From contig BCJX01000010.1 in NCBI GenBank assembly GCA_001600415.1, forward strand, positions 470,145-534,144: a DNA stretch of 64,000 bases, read 5' to 3'. Below, one piece after another: positions 48,744-59,435 of the stretch (within the stretch, counting starts at the first letter, position 1; the number at the start of each line of letters is the position of its first letter). Position numbers and translations under genes: made by a program. The notes beneath the pieces are model-generated. The model saw only the letters and a list, made by a program, of their open reading frames with translations, had not been told where the DNA came from and ran no database searches. Origin of the DNA: Pascua guehoae. Its lineage: Eukaryota > Basidiomycota > Tremellomycetes > Trichosporonales > Trichosporonaceae.

Positions 48744-49238
48744 CTAGGCCCACCCGTTCGGATTCGACCCCGTCTCGCGCGAAATGCCCGTGTCTTTGGG
48801 CCACTCGCCAAACCGTTCGTGATACACCCTGTTGGCAATATAACAAAACCCCTCGTCGTCAATATCCATCACCCCATACGTGGCCGGGTCGCGGTTCACG
48901 GCGGCAAAGTACTTTTGCCCACACGCGACGACAAACCCGCGACAGTAGAGAAACACGTCGTCGCTCCCGTCCAGCGCGGCGTGCACGTCCTCGCGATCAA
49001 TGGTGTACAGTGCCCGCTCGCAATGTGCGTCCCACGCCGCCAGCGTCGGTGCGTCGTACGCGTTGAGCGTCTCCAGCAGTCGCTCTTCCATCGCGTCCAG
49101 GTTCTGCGTGACTGCTTCGGCGGCCGCGAGGCGGTCCGCCGCACTCGTCGCGATGAGCAGACACGCGCGTGCGCCGTCGTCGCGCACACCCGACCAGGCG
49201 TGCTCGATGCTGGCCCAGAACTCGGCGAGGGTGAGCAT
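48744..49238 (-). CDS. DUF4240 domain protein of bacterial type
   Basis: A single 164-residue exon from ATG 49238 to TAG 48744-48746. The sequence fits DUF4240: FWASIEHAWSG at the N-terminus, a helical middle, then AWDAHCERALYTI, DDVFLYCRGFVVACGQKYF (the characteristic D-x-F-x-x-x-R-G-x-x-x-x-G block) and a DIDDEGFCYIANRVYHERFG end. DUF4240 is common in actinobacteria and other bacteria and is uncharacterised; fungal members are sporadic. No introns are present. It converges with the membrane-protein gene. Family call is from memory of the pattern. Confidence 0.65.
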   Translation of the reverse strand: MLTLAEFWASIEHAWSGVRDDGARACLLIATSAADRLAAAEAVTQNLDAMEERLLETLNAYDAPTLAAWDAHCERALYTIDREDVHAALDGSDDVFLYCRGFVVACGQKYFAAVNRDPATYGVMDIDDEGFCYIANRVYHERFGEWPKDTGISRETGSNPNGWA

Positions 49239-49988
49239 GGGGATGTCGGTGTGGGTGAATAGTCGTGCTCGGGCCTGTTCTCCTGCTCTTGTTCGGTTTC
49301 ATGGTGAGCGCCCCGCCTTCCCGCCTGGAAGGCTTGGCAGCAATTGGCAGTCGCGTTGTGCGCCAGTCGCGTCATGCATGGTCACCTACACCACCCACGT
49401 CCTCCTGTCAGGTGTGGGTCACGTGAACGGACATGTGCGAGACAGCTGCTGCAGGTGAAAACGCACTACACGGGCGCTTTTTAAAAGTCAAGACCGTGTT
49501 GCGTTTCTCGGGCGTCAACAAAACACAGTTAAGCCCTGAATGGATCTGTCCGGTAACGTATGTGTCATTTCAATGGGCTGAAAAACACACTATGAGACGA
49601 AAGCGAAAGTATTCACGCTGTAGTGTGTTTTCCCCAAAACCTGTCCCTTGCAGACCTTGCAGATGTGAGCCTTTAGCGCATGGGCCTTTCCTCAAGCCCT
49701 TCTGGGTCACTCCCACACAGCACATCGACATGGTGGGTGAAGACGGTGCGACGCGCGACGCGCGACGGCGGGTGAAGACAGTTGTATGGCAGTGCTCAAA
49801 GCCAGATACCACACGTAACGAGACCACAATCCGTTCGCCATATCGCCATGCCTCGCCACCATCACCCCACCCGTCATTCCCCAGAATCTATTCTCGAATG
49901 GCAATAATGCAATTGTATTCTCTAACGACACACCCAAAAATATCTCAAGACCGATCCGCTACTGTGTCCAAGCGACCCAGCAGTCAAA
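49239..49988. other. Intergenic region downstream of the GPI-type gene
   Basis: About 750 bp with a CACGTG at 49420-49425 and a GCGACGCGCGACGCGCGACGG near 49747-49767. No gene supported. Confidence 0.4.
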
Positions 49989-50700
49989 CTACATAAAGAG
50001 TGCGGCCCCAGCAACGAGGGCCGCGGCCCCAGCGGGTGCCGCGAGCGACATGGCGCCGCCCTTGGCCGCTTCCGACGGCGACGCCTGTGGGGAATCAGCA
50101 AGCGAGCGCTACGATCACGTCCGTCAAACAACTCACGGCAGCAGCCGCACCCGCAGCAGACGAGTCGGCACCAGCGGCTCCGGCGGCAGGAGCCCCTGCA
50201 CCGGTCAAACTGCTCTTGCCGGTACCAGACTTGGCCGCACACCCGATATTGCTCGGTGCGTCACCGGGGATCGGCGAGTTCCGGATGTCGCACAGCTGCA
50301 CGAGCGCGCAGATGTATTGGTAGATGAGCGATTTCTGGGTGATGGCCAGGTTGGTGTCCTTGCTGTCTTCCCAGCATGAGAGGCAGGTTTCGTACAGGTC
50401 ATAGGATTTGCTCTGGCGAGGTCAGCTGAACAGCTGGGGAAGCCACAATGATCGCTTTCTGACATGCTCAGACGGTTGCTTATGTTCAACCGCTCCTCAC
50501 GTCCAGTTACTTACCGAGCAGTAGCTGTTCAGGCATGTCGGGTCGTTTGGTGGACACGACAGGGCCCAGAACTGTGTGCATTCATCGTCGCAGGTGGCCC
50601 CGGCCGCAGAGGCGGAAGCAGCTGGTTGCGTGAGCAAGCTAGCTCCCGAAAGCTAGGCGTACTCACCGACAGTAGCGGCGACGAGGAGTTTGGCGAGCAT
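49989..50700 (-). CDS. Small cysteine-rich GPI-type surface protein
   Basis: Four exons (50667-50700, 50515-50621, 50137-50412, 49989-50084) give 170 residues. An N-terminal signal peptide (LAKLLVAATVAASASAAG) precedes a domain with about ten cysteines (TCDDEC, FWALSCPP, TCLNSYC, ETCLSCWED, YICALVQLC, IGCAAKSG). A Gly/Ala/Ser-rich stretch follows and the protein ends in a hydrophobic segment after small residues (a GPI attachment signal: AAPAGAAALVAGAALFM). The layout matches small fungal cell-wall proteins of unknown ligand. Not assigned to a named family. Confidence 0.75.
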
Positions 50701-52346
50701 GGTGTAGGACTGGGGGGGTGGACACATGCCGCTGACCCAGAGGGACCTCTCTTATGTGCATACTGCCAAGCGGCGATGCTCCGACGCTCGCGACGCACCA
50801 CATCCTGTGGCGTCCCCAGCATGTCGCAGGCATGGACGTGTCGCAGAATGAGTCCGATGTGCCAAAAGGGGTTTCAAGGATCGCCTGAATATTCTACCAA
50901 CTGGCAGAGCGTTCAGCTGCGCCAAGAACACCGCACGACCCAGCGGTGCCCAATTGCAGCTGCGGGCCGGAACTGTCGCGGTGGTGGCGCAAGGGTGTGC
51001 CAAAACCAAAACCGCCGAGGGTTGCCCACTTCAAGAATGTGGGGCGGTAACGAAGGTCGTGGTTGTGCTTCTTTGCGAAAGGGAGCTGGAACCGTAATGG
51101 GGGACATTATTGTGGCTTGAGGGGAGGCCTACAGAGGGTGTCAAAATGACCGTGAGGAGAGCAGGGGTGAGATTTGTCTTGCGCTGCCGAACGCTCATCT
51201 CTACCAGCTCGGAGCTACATGCCACAGCATCCCTGCGCCCCTCACAGTCCTTTTGGCACCCTCTGTACGTGCTGCACGAGGTTCAGAGGGAAATGGTATT
51301 AGGCGAGACGCGCCGACAATTGCAAGCATGGATCTTGATGGAAACCCTGTCAACAAATCCCCACTTCTTGGCTGTCCTGCAACGCCAAGAGAAATGTCCC
51401 TGTTTTCTCCGTTGGTGAGTGGACAATCTTAGAAAGTTGGTGGGGGGTGAATGTTAAGATGAGATGCAATTGGCGGCTCGAAGCTGCACCTGTTAAGGGT
51501 TGCACCTTGGGAGCACATTGGCCCTAATCGCCAGTTTTGTGGTGAGTCACTGAGTTGCCCGTGTCAACCCGGTTAGTACTGAGCGCAAGACAGTACGACA
51601 TCCCCGAGGCAGGTTGCACTGGGTGATTATGCGTTTCGGACCGCTAGGGGAGAGCTCGGTGTAGGGGGGTTTGGGTGTTGGAAGTGGCAACGCACTGTTG
51701 AGTTCACAGTGGGCTTGGTAGTGTATGTGGTTGGGCTGGGCTGTTGGTGTTTGAGATGTGTCACCTCCTTGGCACACAGCGGTGCGTTTGAGGTACCAAG
51801 TGGCAAGTGGGCTTGGTCGGCGCCCATCACTGGCAGGGGTTGGAACCCAAGCAAGACCAAGATCAATCGATTCATGCGCCGGTGTCCGTATCATCTTGTT
51901 GCTGAACAGGCGCTTGAAGATTAAAGTCACCGCCATCAATATGTGTGTTCTGATGCACTCACCACCACGGCGAGCGTGAGCAATCGGCAGCAATGCATCA
52001 ATCGAATGACAGGAAGGGGGGTGATGATGACGATGAGAGGCTGACATTCTCGCAATCGGAGCCAAGAACTGGAGACCCCACATGGTTCCGCACCTTAGGT
52101 CACGCGGGAGATATGGTGCCTCGCGCCTCGGCCGCGTCCGGTTGGACCGGCAACTCGGCGTCCATCGAGGCCAGGCGTGAGTCGGATGGCCTGTGCGCTT
52201 CGAGCGCCGAGCGACCTGACTCGACGACATCAAACGCTCTACTGTCTTGTCGAGCTCCAACACCTCTCCATTGTCGTTGTTTGCATTGATACCTATACTT
52301 TGTGGGAACGGCAGAAACGCTCTACTGGAACGCCATATCCACTACC
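50701..52346. other. 1.6-kb intergenic region
   Basis: Divergent promoter region between the GPI-type gene and the F-box-like gene. G/T-rich stretches lie at 51640-51760. No RNA gene, repeat array or convincing coding frame is seen. Confidence 0.4.
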
Positions 52347-53600
52347 ATGGGTCCTTTCTACCCGTCGAGCAATGAGACGACTCCGCCGCCGGCACCCGCA
52401 TCGGCCAGCGCCACCGATGCCACCTCTATAGCCGCAGAGGCCCAGATGGCAGCGATTAACGCCAGCGCTTTCCCCCACATCATCGACCTGATTATCGAAT
52501 ACAGCCCGCACGCGTCTCTTCTCACCCTGCGGAGACTGTCGCGCCAGCTGCGTGCTCTCGTTGATGCGCGACTGGCATATCACCTCATCCTGCCCGGCCC
52601 AGGAGACGGTACTGTGTCGTCTCCCGCCGGCTGTGCACCGGCTTTCTACCCACTCCAGACATTGCTGGACAAGGAACGGGTCGAGGACGACGAGGCATGG
52701 TCTACGTGCCTCGCCCACACGAGAATGGTGACGTTGCACACGTTCGAGACGTTTGCCTCGTCGAGCAAGGGACATTGGGTACCGGACGCAATGAACGTGC
52801 TCTCGTCGTCCCTCAAACATGTCAAGACAGTGTGCATTAACCAGTGTCCCGGGGGTTCACGGATCATCCCCGCCGACGCTCGCCTTGCGCAACTACCGGC
52901 TGCCAATGTCGTCGTGTTCGCAACCGTCACGTCTCCGGCGACGATGGCACACAGGGAGGCGTTCCGCACACTATCGGGCAGGAAACGGGGACCAGACCCA
53001 TACGTCTATCTTCCCCGCTCAACACGCCGGCTTGTGCTCCACATTACCTATGACCGAATCGACATGTGCAAGGACGGAGGCTTTATAAGCGTCGACAATG
53101 TGCATGAGTTCGAGCATCTCGAGGAGCTCGTCATCATTTTCAAGTACGAGCCAGAGGGCGGTGGCGTCCTCAACGACTCCGACGCAGACGCCGCTGTCCC
53201 GAGCCTCGCCGAAATGCCTGCCGACTATCGACGATTCAGTGCATGGGGTGGTCTCCATTCCATCCGGCGCATCCTCAACTCGTACGCGGCGTACCACGGC
53301 GAACGCATGGGGCAGACCCAGTTCACGGTCGTCGACCTCCCCAAAGTCCACCCGAGCGTGCTCGGCTTGGCGGACGACACGGCCCGCGAGGATTTTGGGC
53401 GGGGGCTGGTGAGGAGTATCGTGTACCGCGAGTGGACGAGCGACTGGCTCTATGACCCAGACAAGTTGTGCCAGCAGTTTGAGTTTATTGGCGCGGACGA
53501 GTACCGCAGCCGTGTGGGCGAGGAGCGGTGGGAGACGGAGACAATTTGTAGTGAGTCTCCAGTGTTGAAGAAGCGTGCAGAGGCGCGAGTTGGCTTGTAG
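52347..53600 (+). CDS. F-box-like protein, single exon
   Basis: 417 residues from the ATG at 52347 in one exon. After a Pro/Ala/Ser-rich leader, residues about 40-80 form an F-box-like helical motif (FPHIIDLIIEYSPHASLLTLRRLSRQLRALVDARL), which would bind Skp1 in an SCF ubiquitin ligase. The rest has alternating strands and helices (VKTVCINQC, LVLHITYDRI, LEELVIIFKYE, FTVVDLPKVHP) without recognisable WD or leucine-rich repeats. Proteins of this shape are common and multi-copy in Trichosporonales. Target unknown. It lies just before three RING genes, so ubiquitin-related genes are grouped here. Confidence 0.65.
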   Translation: MGPFYPSSNETTPPPAPASASATDATSIAAEAQMAAINASAFPHIIDLIIEYSPHASLLTLRRLSRQLRALVDARLAYHLILPGPGDGTVSSPAGCAPAFYPLQTLLDKERVEDDEAWSTCLAHTRMVTLHTFETFASSSKGHWVPDAMNVLSSSLKHVKTVCINQCPGGSRIIPADARLAQLPAANVVVFATVTSPATMAHREAFRTLSGRKRGPDPYVYLPRSTRRLVLHITYDRIDMCKDGGFISVDNVHEFEHLEELVIIFKYEPEGGGVLNDSDADAAVPSLAEMPADYRRFSAWGGLHSIRRILNSYAAYHGERMGQTQFTVVDLPKVHPSVLGLADDTAREDFGRGLVRSIVYREWTSDWLYDPDKLCQQFEFIGADEYRSRVGEERWETETICSESPVLKKRAEARVGL

Positions 53601-54583
53601 AGCATGTTGTATGACGAATCCAGTAGCATGTTGGGATGAGCCCAGTTGCACAGCTCCGTGCTCCTCGGAGGTTCTTGTGGTTCCACCAGATCCTCTCACC
53701 CAGGCTCCCATCGACAGAGTGGCTACCTGCATGATCCCTGCCTTTGCACTCGATACACACAAGATACCGCTGAGAGTACGAAGGTCAGAGCGCCAAGAGG
53801 TACGGTGTACCTAAATAAAGGGGAGACACCAACAATGTGCACCCTGGGTTTTCCGAGTCGGCGAGCTCTGAACTGGCGCCAGGCTGGAGATGGCGCTTTA
53901 TGCATGTTTGTGACGCGTGCGACACGCAATGTGCACGACGCGTTGCTCACCATCCGCGTCGTCACCCACCTCTCCAACGGCTGTCCGTCCGCTAGCAAGC
54001 CGAGCGCGCTGAGCGTTGCGGGCGCATGCCGACGTGTGCCGAAGTAACCACGCCAACGCCCCGCACATTGCAACGCGCAACGCCGCCCACACGCACAGAT
54101 ACACCACATACACACGCCTCACCACGTATAGCACCACGCCGCCCCGTCAGGTCGTCTGCGTGATCGCCCGCGTTCGGGCCCCGCATACCCCGCACTAGTC
54201 GATCTAGCACGCGAGTACCCCGCACCCTGCGGTCCGCGCGCGCCGCACGATCGCACGAGGCCACGCCCCACCACGCATTGCACGCCCCAGAGCAAGTGTG
54301 GTTGACTAACCTTCCCTCGCATCCTTTGATTCCACTCACCCTCCCTTTCTTCTCTTCCTTTGTTTCCTCATTCTCATTCTCGTCCTCTTCTCATCCTTCA
54401 TCCTTTTTCTTCCTCTCTCTCTGTCTTCCTCTCTTTACCACAAGTGACTCCTTCCCCACTACTCTCTCCCATCTCAGAGCTCGCCGTTTCACAGAACGGT
54501 ACCGGCAGGTCCGCCCCCAAGCGCACAACCCGTTGTTGCTTTCGCCACTGCAATCCCGTTTGACGTCGTTGCCTCTATCCACC
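53601..54583 (+). other. Intergenic region and long C/T-rich leader of RING gene A
   Basis: From 54320 to 54580 the DNA is strongly pyrimidine-rich, as expected for a transcription start or leader region. The frame upstream of the ATG at 54584 is open but begins at a TTG and lacks a motif. No other gene is seen. Confidence 0.45.
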
Positions 54584-57500
54584 ATGTCGCCAGATACCCC
54601 GTCACCCCCAAGTCCCTTTGCACCGCCCCGAATCCCTATCGCTCCTCGCCCGCCATCGTCGCATGCTGGTTCGTCGTCATGGCCTAACGGGGACACGGAC
54701 ATACACGACAGCACCCTTGGGACGCCAGTGGCAACCAGCGTCAGGGGGGAAAGCTTTCCGCCTCTGGACCTCACATCCTCGTCAACCTCCAGCAGTCTCC
54801 CCGTCCTTTCAAACACCCACCCCCCGCAGGAATCCTTCCCCCGCCTCTTCGGCACACGCCCGTCGGCGGCGTCGTCCCTCAGGCTCCGTCAACTCGCTTC
54901 GCTTCTGTCACCATCCGCCTCAATCCCACCATGGACACGGCCCGTTCCTTTGTCGACGACAACCAATGAGACTTCCGGGCAACCCTCACCCGCTCAACAG
55001 AGCAACGCCTCAACCTCGACGAGGGACACGCCCCCGTCTGGCCCGACGCGGTTTCGTCCTTCGTCTCAGCACACTGTGGACGCCGACCTGTTCAATTCGT
55101 CTCCCGGGTCACCCAGCCCGCCAACTCAACCACCCTCACCTGTTCAACCGAGCGACGTTCCGACCTCGGTGAGGGACACACCCCTTGGTGGCCCGATGCT
55201 CTTTGGTGATACATCCCGACGCATGGCTAGAGTTGGCGCACCAAAGCCACCACCGGTGTTACCCAGTCCCCAGGGCGCACGGGAGCCTCCGGCCAGACTC
55301 GGCCCCAACGCACCGTCTTCGTCTTCGGCGTCACCCAGTTTCCCCGAGTTACTTCCGTTTCCTTTGATGCCCCTGTGCCCGCCACGTCCGCAGTCCCCTC
55401 GCTCTCGCAAGATAGCCCCACTCAAGGGCTCGTCATCAGGTCACCCAAAGCCTCCTCCTGGTCTTGGTTTATCATCTGAGAAGCCTCCTTGTCAATCAAT
55501 GGCGATGCCTCCTGCCCAAACGTTGGACAAATCTCTGGACGACAACTCAAAAGCTGATCATAATCGCACGTCGCTCGTTGACAGGGGTATCCTCCTTCCC
55601 GACGTTCGAGGTGGAAACACAGTAAGTTATCGTACCTGATCCGTCAATGTTGTGTGTTCGACTGTTTTCCAGCACTTTCGTTTCATCGTTAATGATGCTG
55701 GCATGCCAGCTGACACTCCCAGGTCGTGACGCCACCAGGTTCTGGTCCTCAGCCGCCCCCGAAGCCGAACCTGGACACTCCCTCCGCTGCCGCAAGCCAT
55801 TCACGTGGAGGGTTGTCTGTGGACGTCAGCCTGCCCGCCGACTCTCCAGCCACTGTATTGCCCAGTACGCCAGTCAGGACTTTCAATCATGCTTCCTCGT
55901 CTTCTGTTGTGGGCTCGGGAACGACCCTCTCCCCTATCGCAGTGTCCTTTACACCCAGCATCCCCACCAGGAAGTTACCTCCGAGAAACCCCACCGCTTC
56001 CGCATCCTCCTCTGTGGAAACCGGGGAACCGTCTTCGCTCTCCGTAGCGGCGCCGCCCTTTACACCGAGCAAGAGGCCCTCAAAAAACCATACTTCTCCG
56101 CCTTCAGCAGAATCCTCGCTCTCTGTGGCGGCGCCACCCTTTACTCCGACAAAGAGGTCCTCCGAAATCCCTACACCTTCCACCCGTTCCGAAGAACCCT
56201 CACTCTCTGTAACCGCGCCGCCTTTTACTCCTTTGGCTGCCTCCAAACGCCCCGAACGGTCCTCACAGGGCCCCTCGACAGCCTCCACGGGCTTGTCCGT
56301 GACCACCTTACCCGTTTCTGCTCCTCCATTCAAACCTGTGGCGCCTGTGCCGCCGTCCTTATCTTCAATCCTCCGTGATTCAGAGGCACCGAAAACACTA
56401 ACATCTATACCAATGTCGACTCCCACCTCGACCCGCCTATCACCTGAAGCGACAGCGTTCACAATGGAACCCAAAACACCACCCCTGCAAGCGGCATCCT
56501 CGGCAGAGCCCAGTGGAACGGGCACGCATATGAAACACAGTAGCTCCACGTCTGTCAATCTGTCCAAGAGGGCGACCTCATTCGTGCCCAGTCCACCTTC
56601 TGCGAACACAGTACGCCTCTCACATGCGGAGACGACCTTTACACCGTCGACCGGAAACAAGACATTATCATCTGAGATGCTCGGCACCAGAGACGCGCAC
56701 CTGTCACCGAACGCTCCAACATTTGTTCCCACCTCCAGTAGCAGGTCTCCCAACCCACCACCCCTCAATCTTGCGGCTTCATTTAGCGCTGGACCACCCG
56801 GCCTCCCTCGCCCAAACGTTTCTTTGTCGTCCTTACCTCCGTTAACGACATTAGGAGGACAGCCTTGGACCCCACAGGAAGTGCAGTACATTCCTCCAGA
56901 CCCATTTGCCCAGCGGACGGTTTCGTCACGTCCGCCAGCCTTACCTCCTGGATTGGGTTTGGAGGCCCGATGTGCGTCCATTTACCGGAACAGGCTGCAG
57001 CAGAATGACTAACGCTCAGTCGCTCCCAGACCGAGCAACCCGGTCCCCATTGTACCGCCGACACCCCTCGCTCCACTTTACACCGAGAAGACTCTCCCGT
57101 GGTGGGTCGCGTCTACCCATGGCTCGCCGCAGACGCCTACTCCCGCCGATCCTCCCGACAACGCGCGGTTATGGAGCGACACTTCCGCGCTCGTTAGAAG
57201 TGCAAAGCCGGATTTCAAGATCTATCTGTTCTCATCCTTGGAGGCGGCGTACCCGAATATTACCGGCTACATGTCTCACAACCAACGTACACAAGTCTTC
57301 GAGGCGGGCCTCGTCGCCCTGCGCCAAGTTTTCAATGGTTGGATCAGGAGGTACCCACCTGATGTTCCCATCGACCAAGTGCCGCCTATGCCAATCCACG
57401 TACTCCACCAGCTCCGAAACCTCGTCCTCAAGGAGATCCGAGCCATAATCGTTGGCGTGCTCGACTATCGTCTGAGGGAGGCGTTGGGTGGTGTGTCATA

Positions 57501-57976
57501 CCCTGATAGGGTCCCGGAAGACCTCGAAGTGGTGCCAGTGCGAGAGGTGGAGCCTTTCGGCGACGACGGAGGGGTTGCAAATGGCGTCCACACACCTGTC
57601 GTGCCAGCGGCCGAGGGGGATTCAACTGCCGCAGAACAAACATCGGACGATCTCGGTGAAACGCATCCATGTCTGGCCGCAAAACCATCAGAGCTCTCAC
57701 TCGCTTCATCAAGGGACACCGACGATCTCAGCTTCCAGTGCAAGCATTGCTGGGAGGCCACGGCTCTGTGGTTCTCAAAGCGTTGTCGCCACTTGGCAAT
57801 GTGTGAATGTGGGTACTTATGCGATGTAGAATTTCAATGACTCGCTGCTGACAAGTACTCCAGCCTGCAAGGACGAATACGTTGCCGACCGCGAATCAAA
57901 GGGGCTCGACCTCGAGTGTCCCGTGTGCCGCGTCCACGTCAAGCGTGCCAAGGACTTTGTGCAGATTTTCCCGTGA
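54584..57976 (+). CDS. RING gene A: large disordered protein with C-terminal RING finger
   Basis: Four exons (54584-55621, 55723-56971, 57020-57808, 57864-57976) give 1,062 residues. The first ~800 residues are Ser/Thr/Pro-rich and disordered, with a repeat of about 30 residues built on LSVAAPPFTP (four copies near residues 450-540) and repeated RDTPxxGP motifs. An ordered helical part follows (YLFSSLEAAYPNITGYM, FEAGLVALRQVFNGWI, VLHQLRNLVLKEIRAI). The end is a compact RING: CKHC, then C-x-H (CRHL), MCESCK, and after a gap CPVCR, closing with FVQIFP. The pattern fits the C3HC4 type found at the C-terminus of MUL1/IAP-like ubiquitin ligases. The last intron splits the codon after MCE. E3 activity is inferred. 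Branch-site and phase evidence support all junctions. Confidence 0.8.
56030..56250 (+). repeat. Coding repeat LSVxAPPFTP in RING gene A
   Basis: Three close copies (SLSVAAPPFTP, SLSVAAPPFTP, SLSVTAPPFTP) spaced about 70 bp apart, plus a weaker fourth (PVSAPPFKP). At DNA level the copies are clearly related, indicating recent expansion. Confidence 0.8.
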
Positions 57977-59435
57977 CCGTGAGCTGGAAACATTGTACAT
58001 AGTGCCTGTATCATTTCCTGTCAATGCTCTGCTTCAGTGTACCCGTGGCATTTTGTGTTACGGCATGATCAATTGCCGAGAGCGAGAACTTGGACGACGC
58101 ATTGCGACGTGCGATGACAAGGAGAACTTCTGATGTGTGACCTGTCCATAATGTGGGCAATGGCACTCATGCACACTTCAATGGGGTTGTCGCTTGAAAA
58201 AAAAAAACGACTAACTGCCATTGCTGACTGTGGGGCAGTGCGTGCGGTGATTGTGAAGAACCACTCAATCCCTCTCATTCTTGAAGGATACCCATCCTTT
58301 GCCCCTTGCTTCTCTGCCCCATTTGTTGATTGGTTTTGTTGCCTCACCTTCCATCGTGAAGAATGTTGTCTGTCACAACGGCACGTACACACAGAGGTGC
58401 TAACTTTCTACCCCATCTACTGCTGTTGGGACCGTTCAGGGGCTCATCGTTTTAGCTATGACCGAACCCACACAAAGAAACAAAAACAAAACAAAAAGTG
58501 CCACGCAAGTCCACACATCCGCGTCTGAAAACACCACACATTTTCTCCACGTTTGCAAACCAAACTCCAAGTCACACCCAAGATGCATACACAGAGTTTA
58601 CACTGGACTCGAAATATCCTTGTGAGAAGCCGCGTGTCGGACAATACCCTTACTGACCTTCCAGTGACTCCGTTCACACCGGGAGGGCGTTCTAAACATG
58701 GAATAAATGTAGAAAACAGACAGTCCCCTTTGGGGCACGCGATTGTGTGGATTGCTCAGTTGTTTGTCCCATGTTACAAAAGACAATGTATCACCAGAGG
58801 GGAAAAACGAGTTGGGCATGTCGCGATGAACATGTGGGGATAGGTGACAGGCAAGGCAGAAGAGCAGAGCAAAAGAATATTCAGGTCACAAGGGTGAGTC
58901 GTCTCGTGGGGTTTTGGGGACTGGTGCTGTTTGAAGGTTGGCAATGGCTACCTGCCTTCGAGAGGACACAAGTGGCGGTCATACACAAACACGCCGCCTT
59001 TCGTTGGGTATATAAGTTCCCTCACTTCCACCATGCTCTTCTCAACTCTCAACACTCCCAACACTTTCAACTCTCTCAACTCTCAACTCTCTCAACTCTC
59101 TCAACTCTCAGAGCGCTTCCTCCTCCCTTCACCACCTTGTCCTCCCCATAGATAAGGATCGCTCGAATATACCAATAGCCGATCGTTCTTTCGGAGACGT
59201 GGTTCTCTCCTGCCGTCGTCCCCTCCTCCTGCCTCTCCTCGTCGTCCTTCTGGTCGTCCACCCCCCGCCCCCGTCCCCTTCCTGGTCGTCCCCTCCTCCT
59301 GCCTCTCCTCCTCGTCCTTCTGGTCGTCCCCTCCTCCTGCCTCTCTTCCTGGTCGTCTCCCATTCTGTCGTCGTCCTGCCCTCCCTCGTCCCCCATCTAC
59401 ACCTCATCCTCCTCCTCCTTCCTCCTCATCCCACC
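57977..59435 (+). promoter_or_regulatory. Intergenic region, promoter and leader of RING gene B
   Basis: A TATA box TATATAAG lies at 59009-59016. Just after it, TCAACTCTC-type repeats run from 59039 to 59110 inside a short upstream frame (ATG 59031 to TAA at about 59155, 41 codons). A C/T-rich stretch with repeated CGTCCCCTCCTCCTGCCTCTCCTC units (59210-59350) leads to the ATG at 59436. No other gene is supported between 57977 and 59000. Confidence 0.45.

Noticed and set aside
55887..56981. 364-residue antisense frame opposite RING gene A
   Set aside because: Mirror of the Ser/Pro-rich coding strand; no motif or start context.
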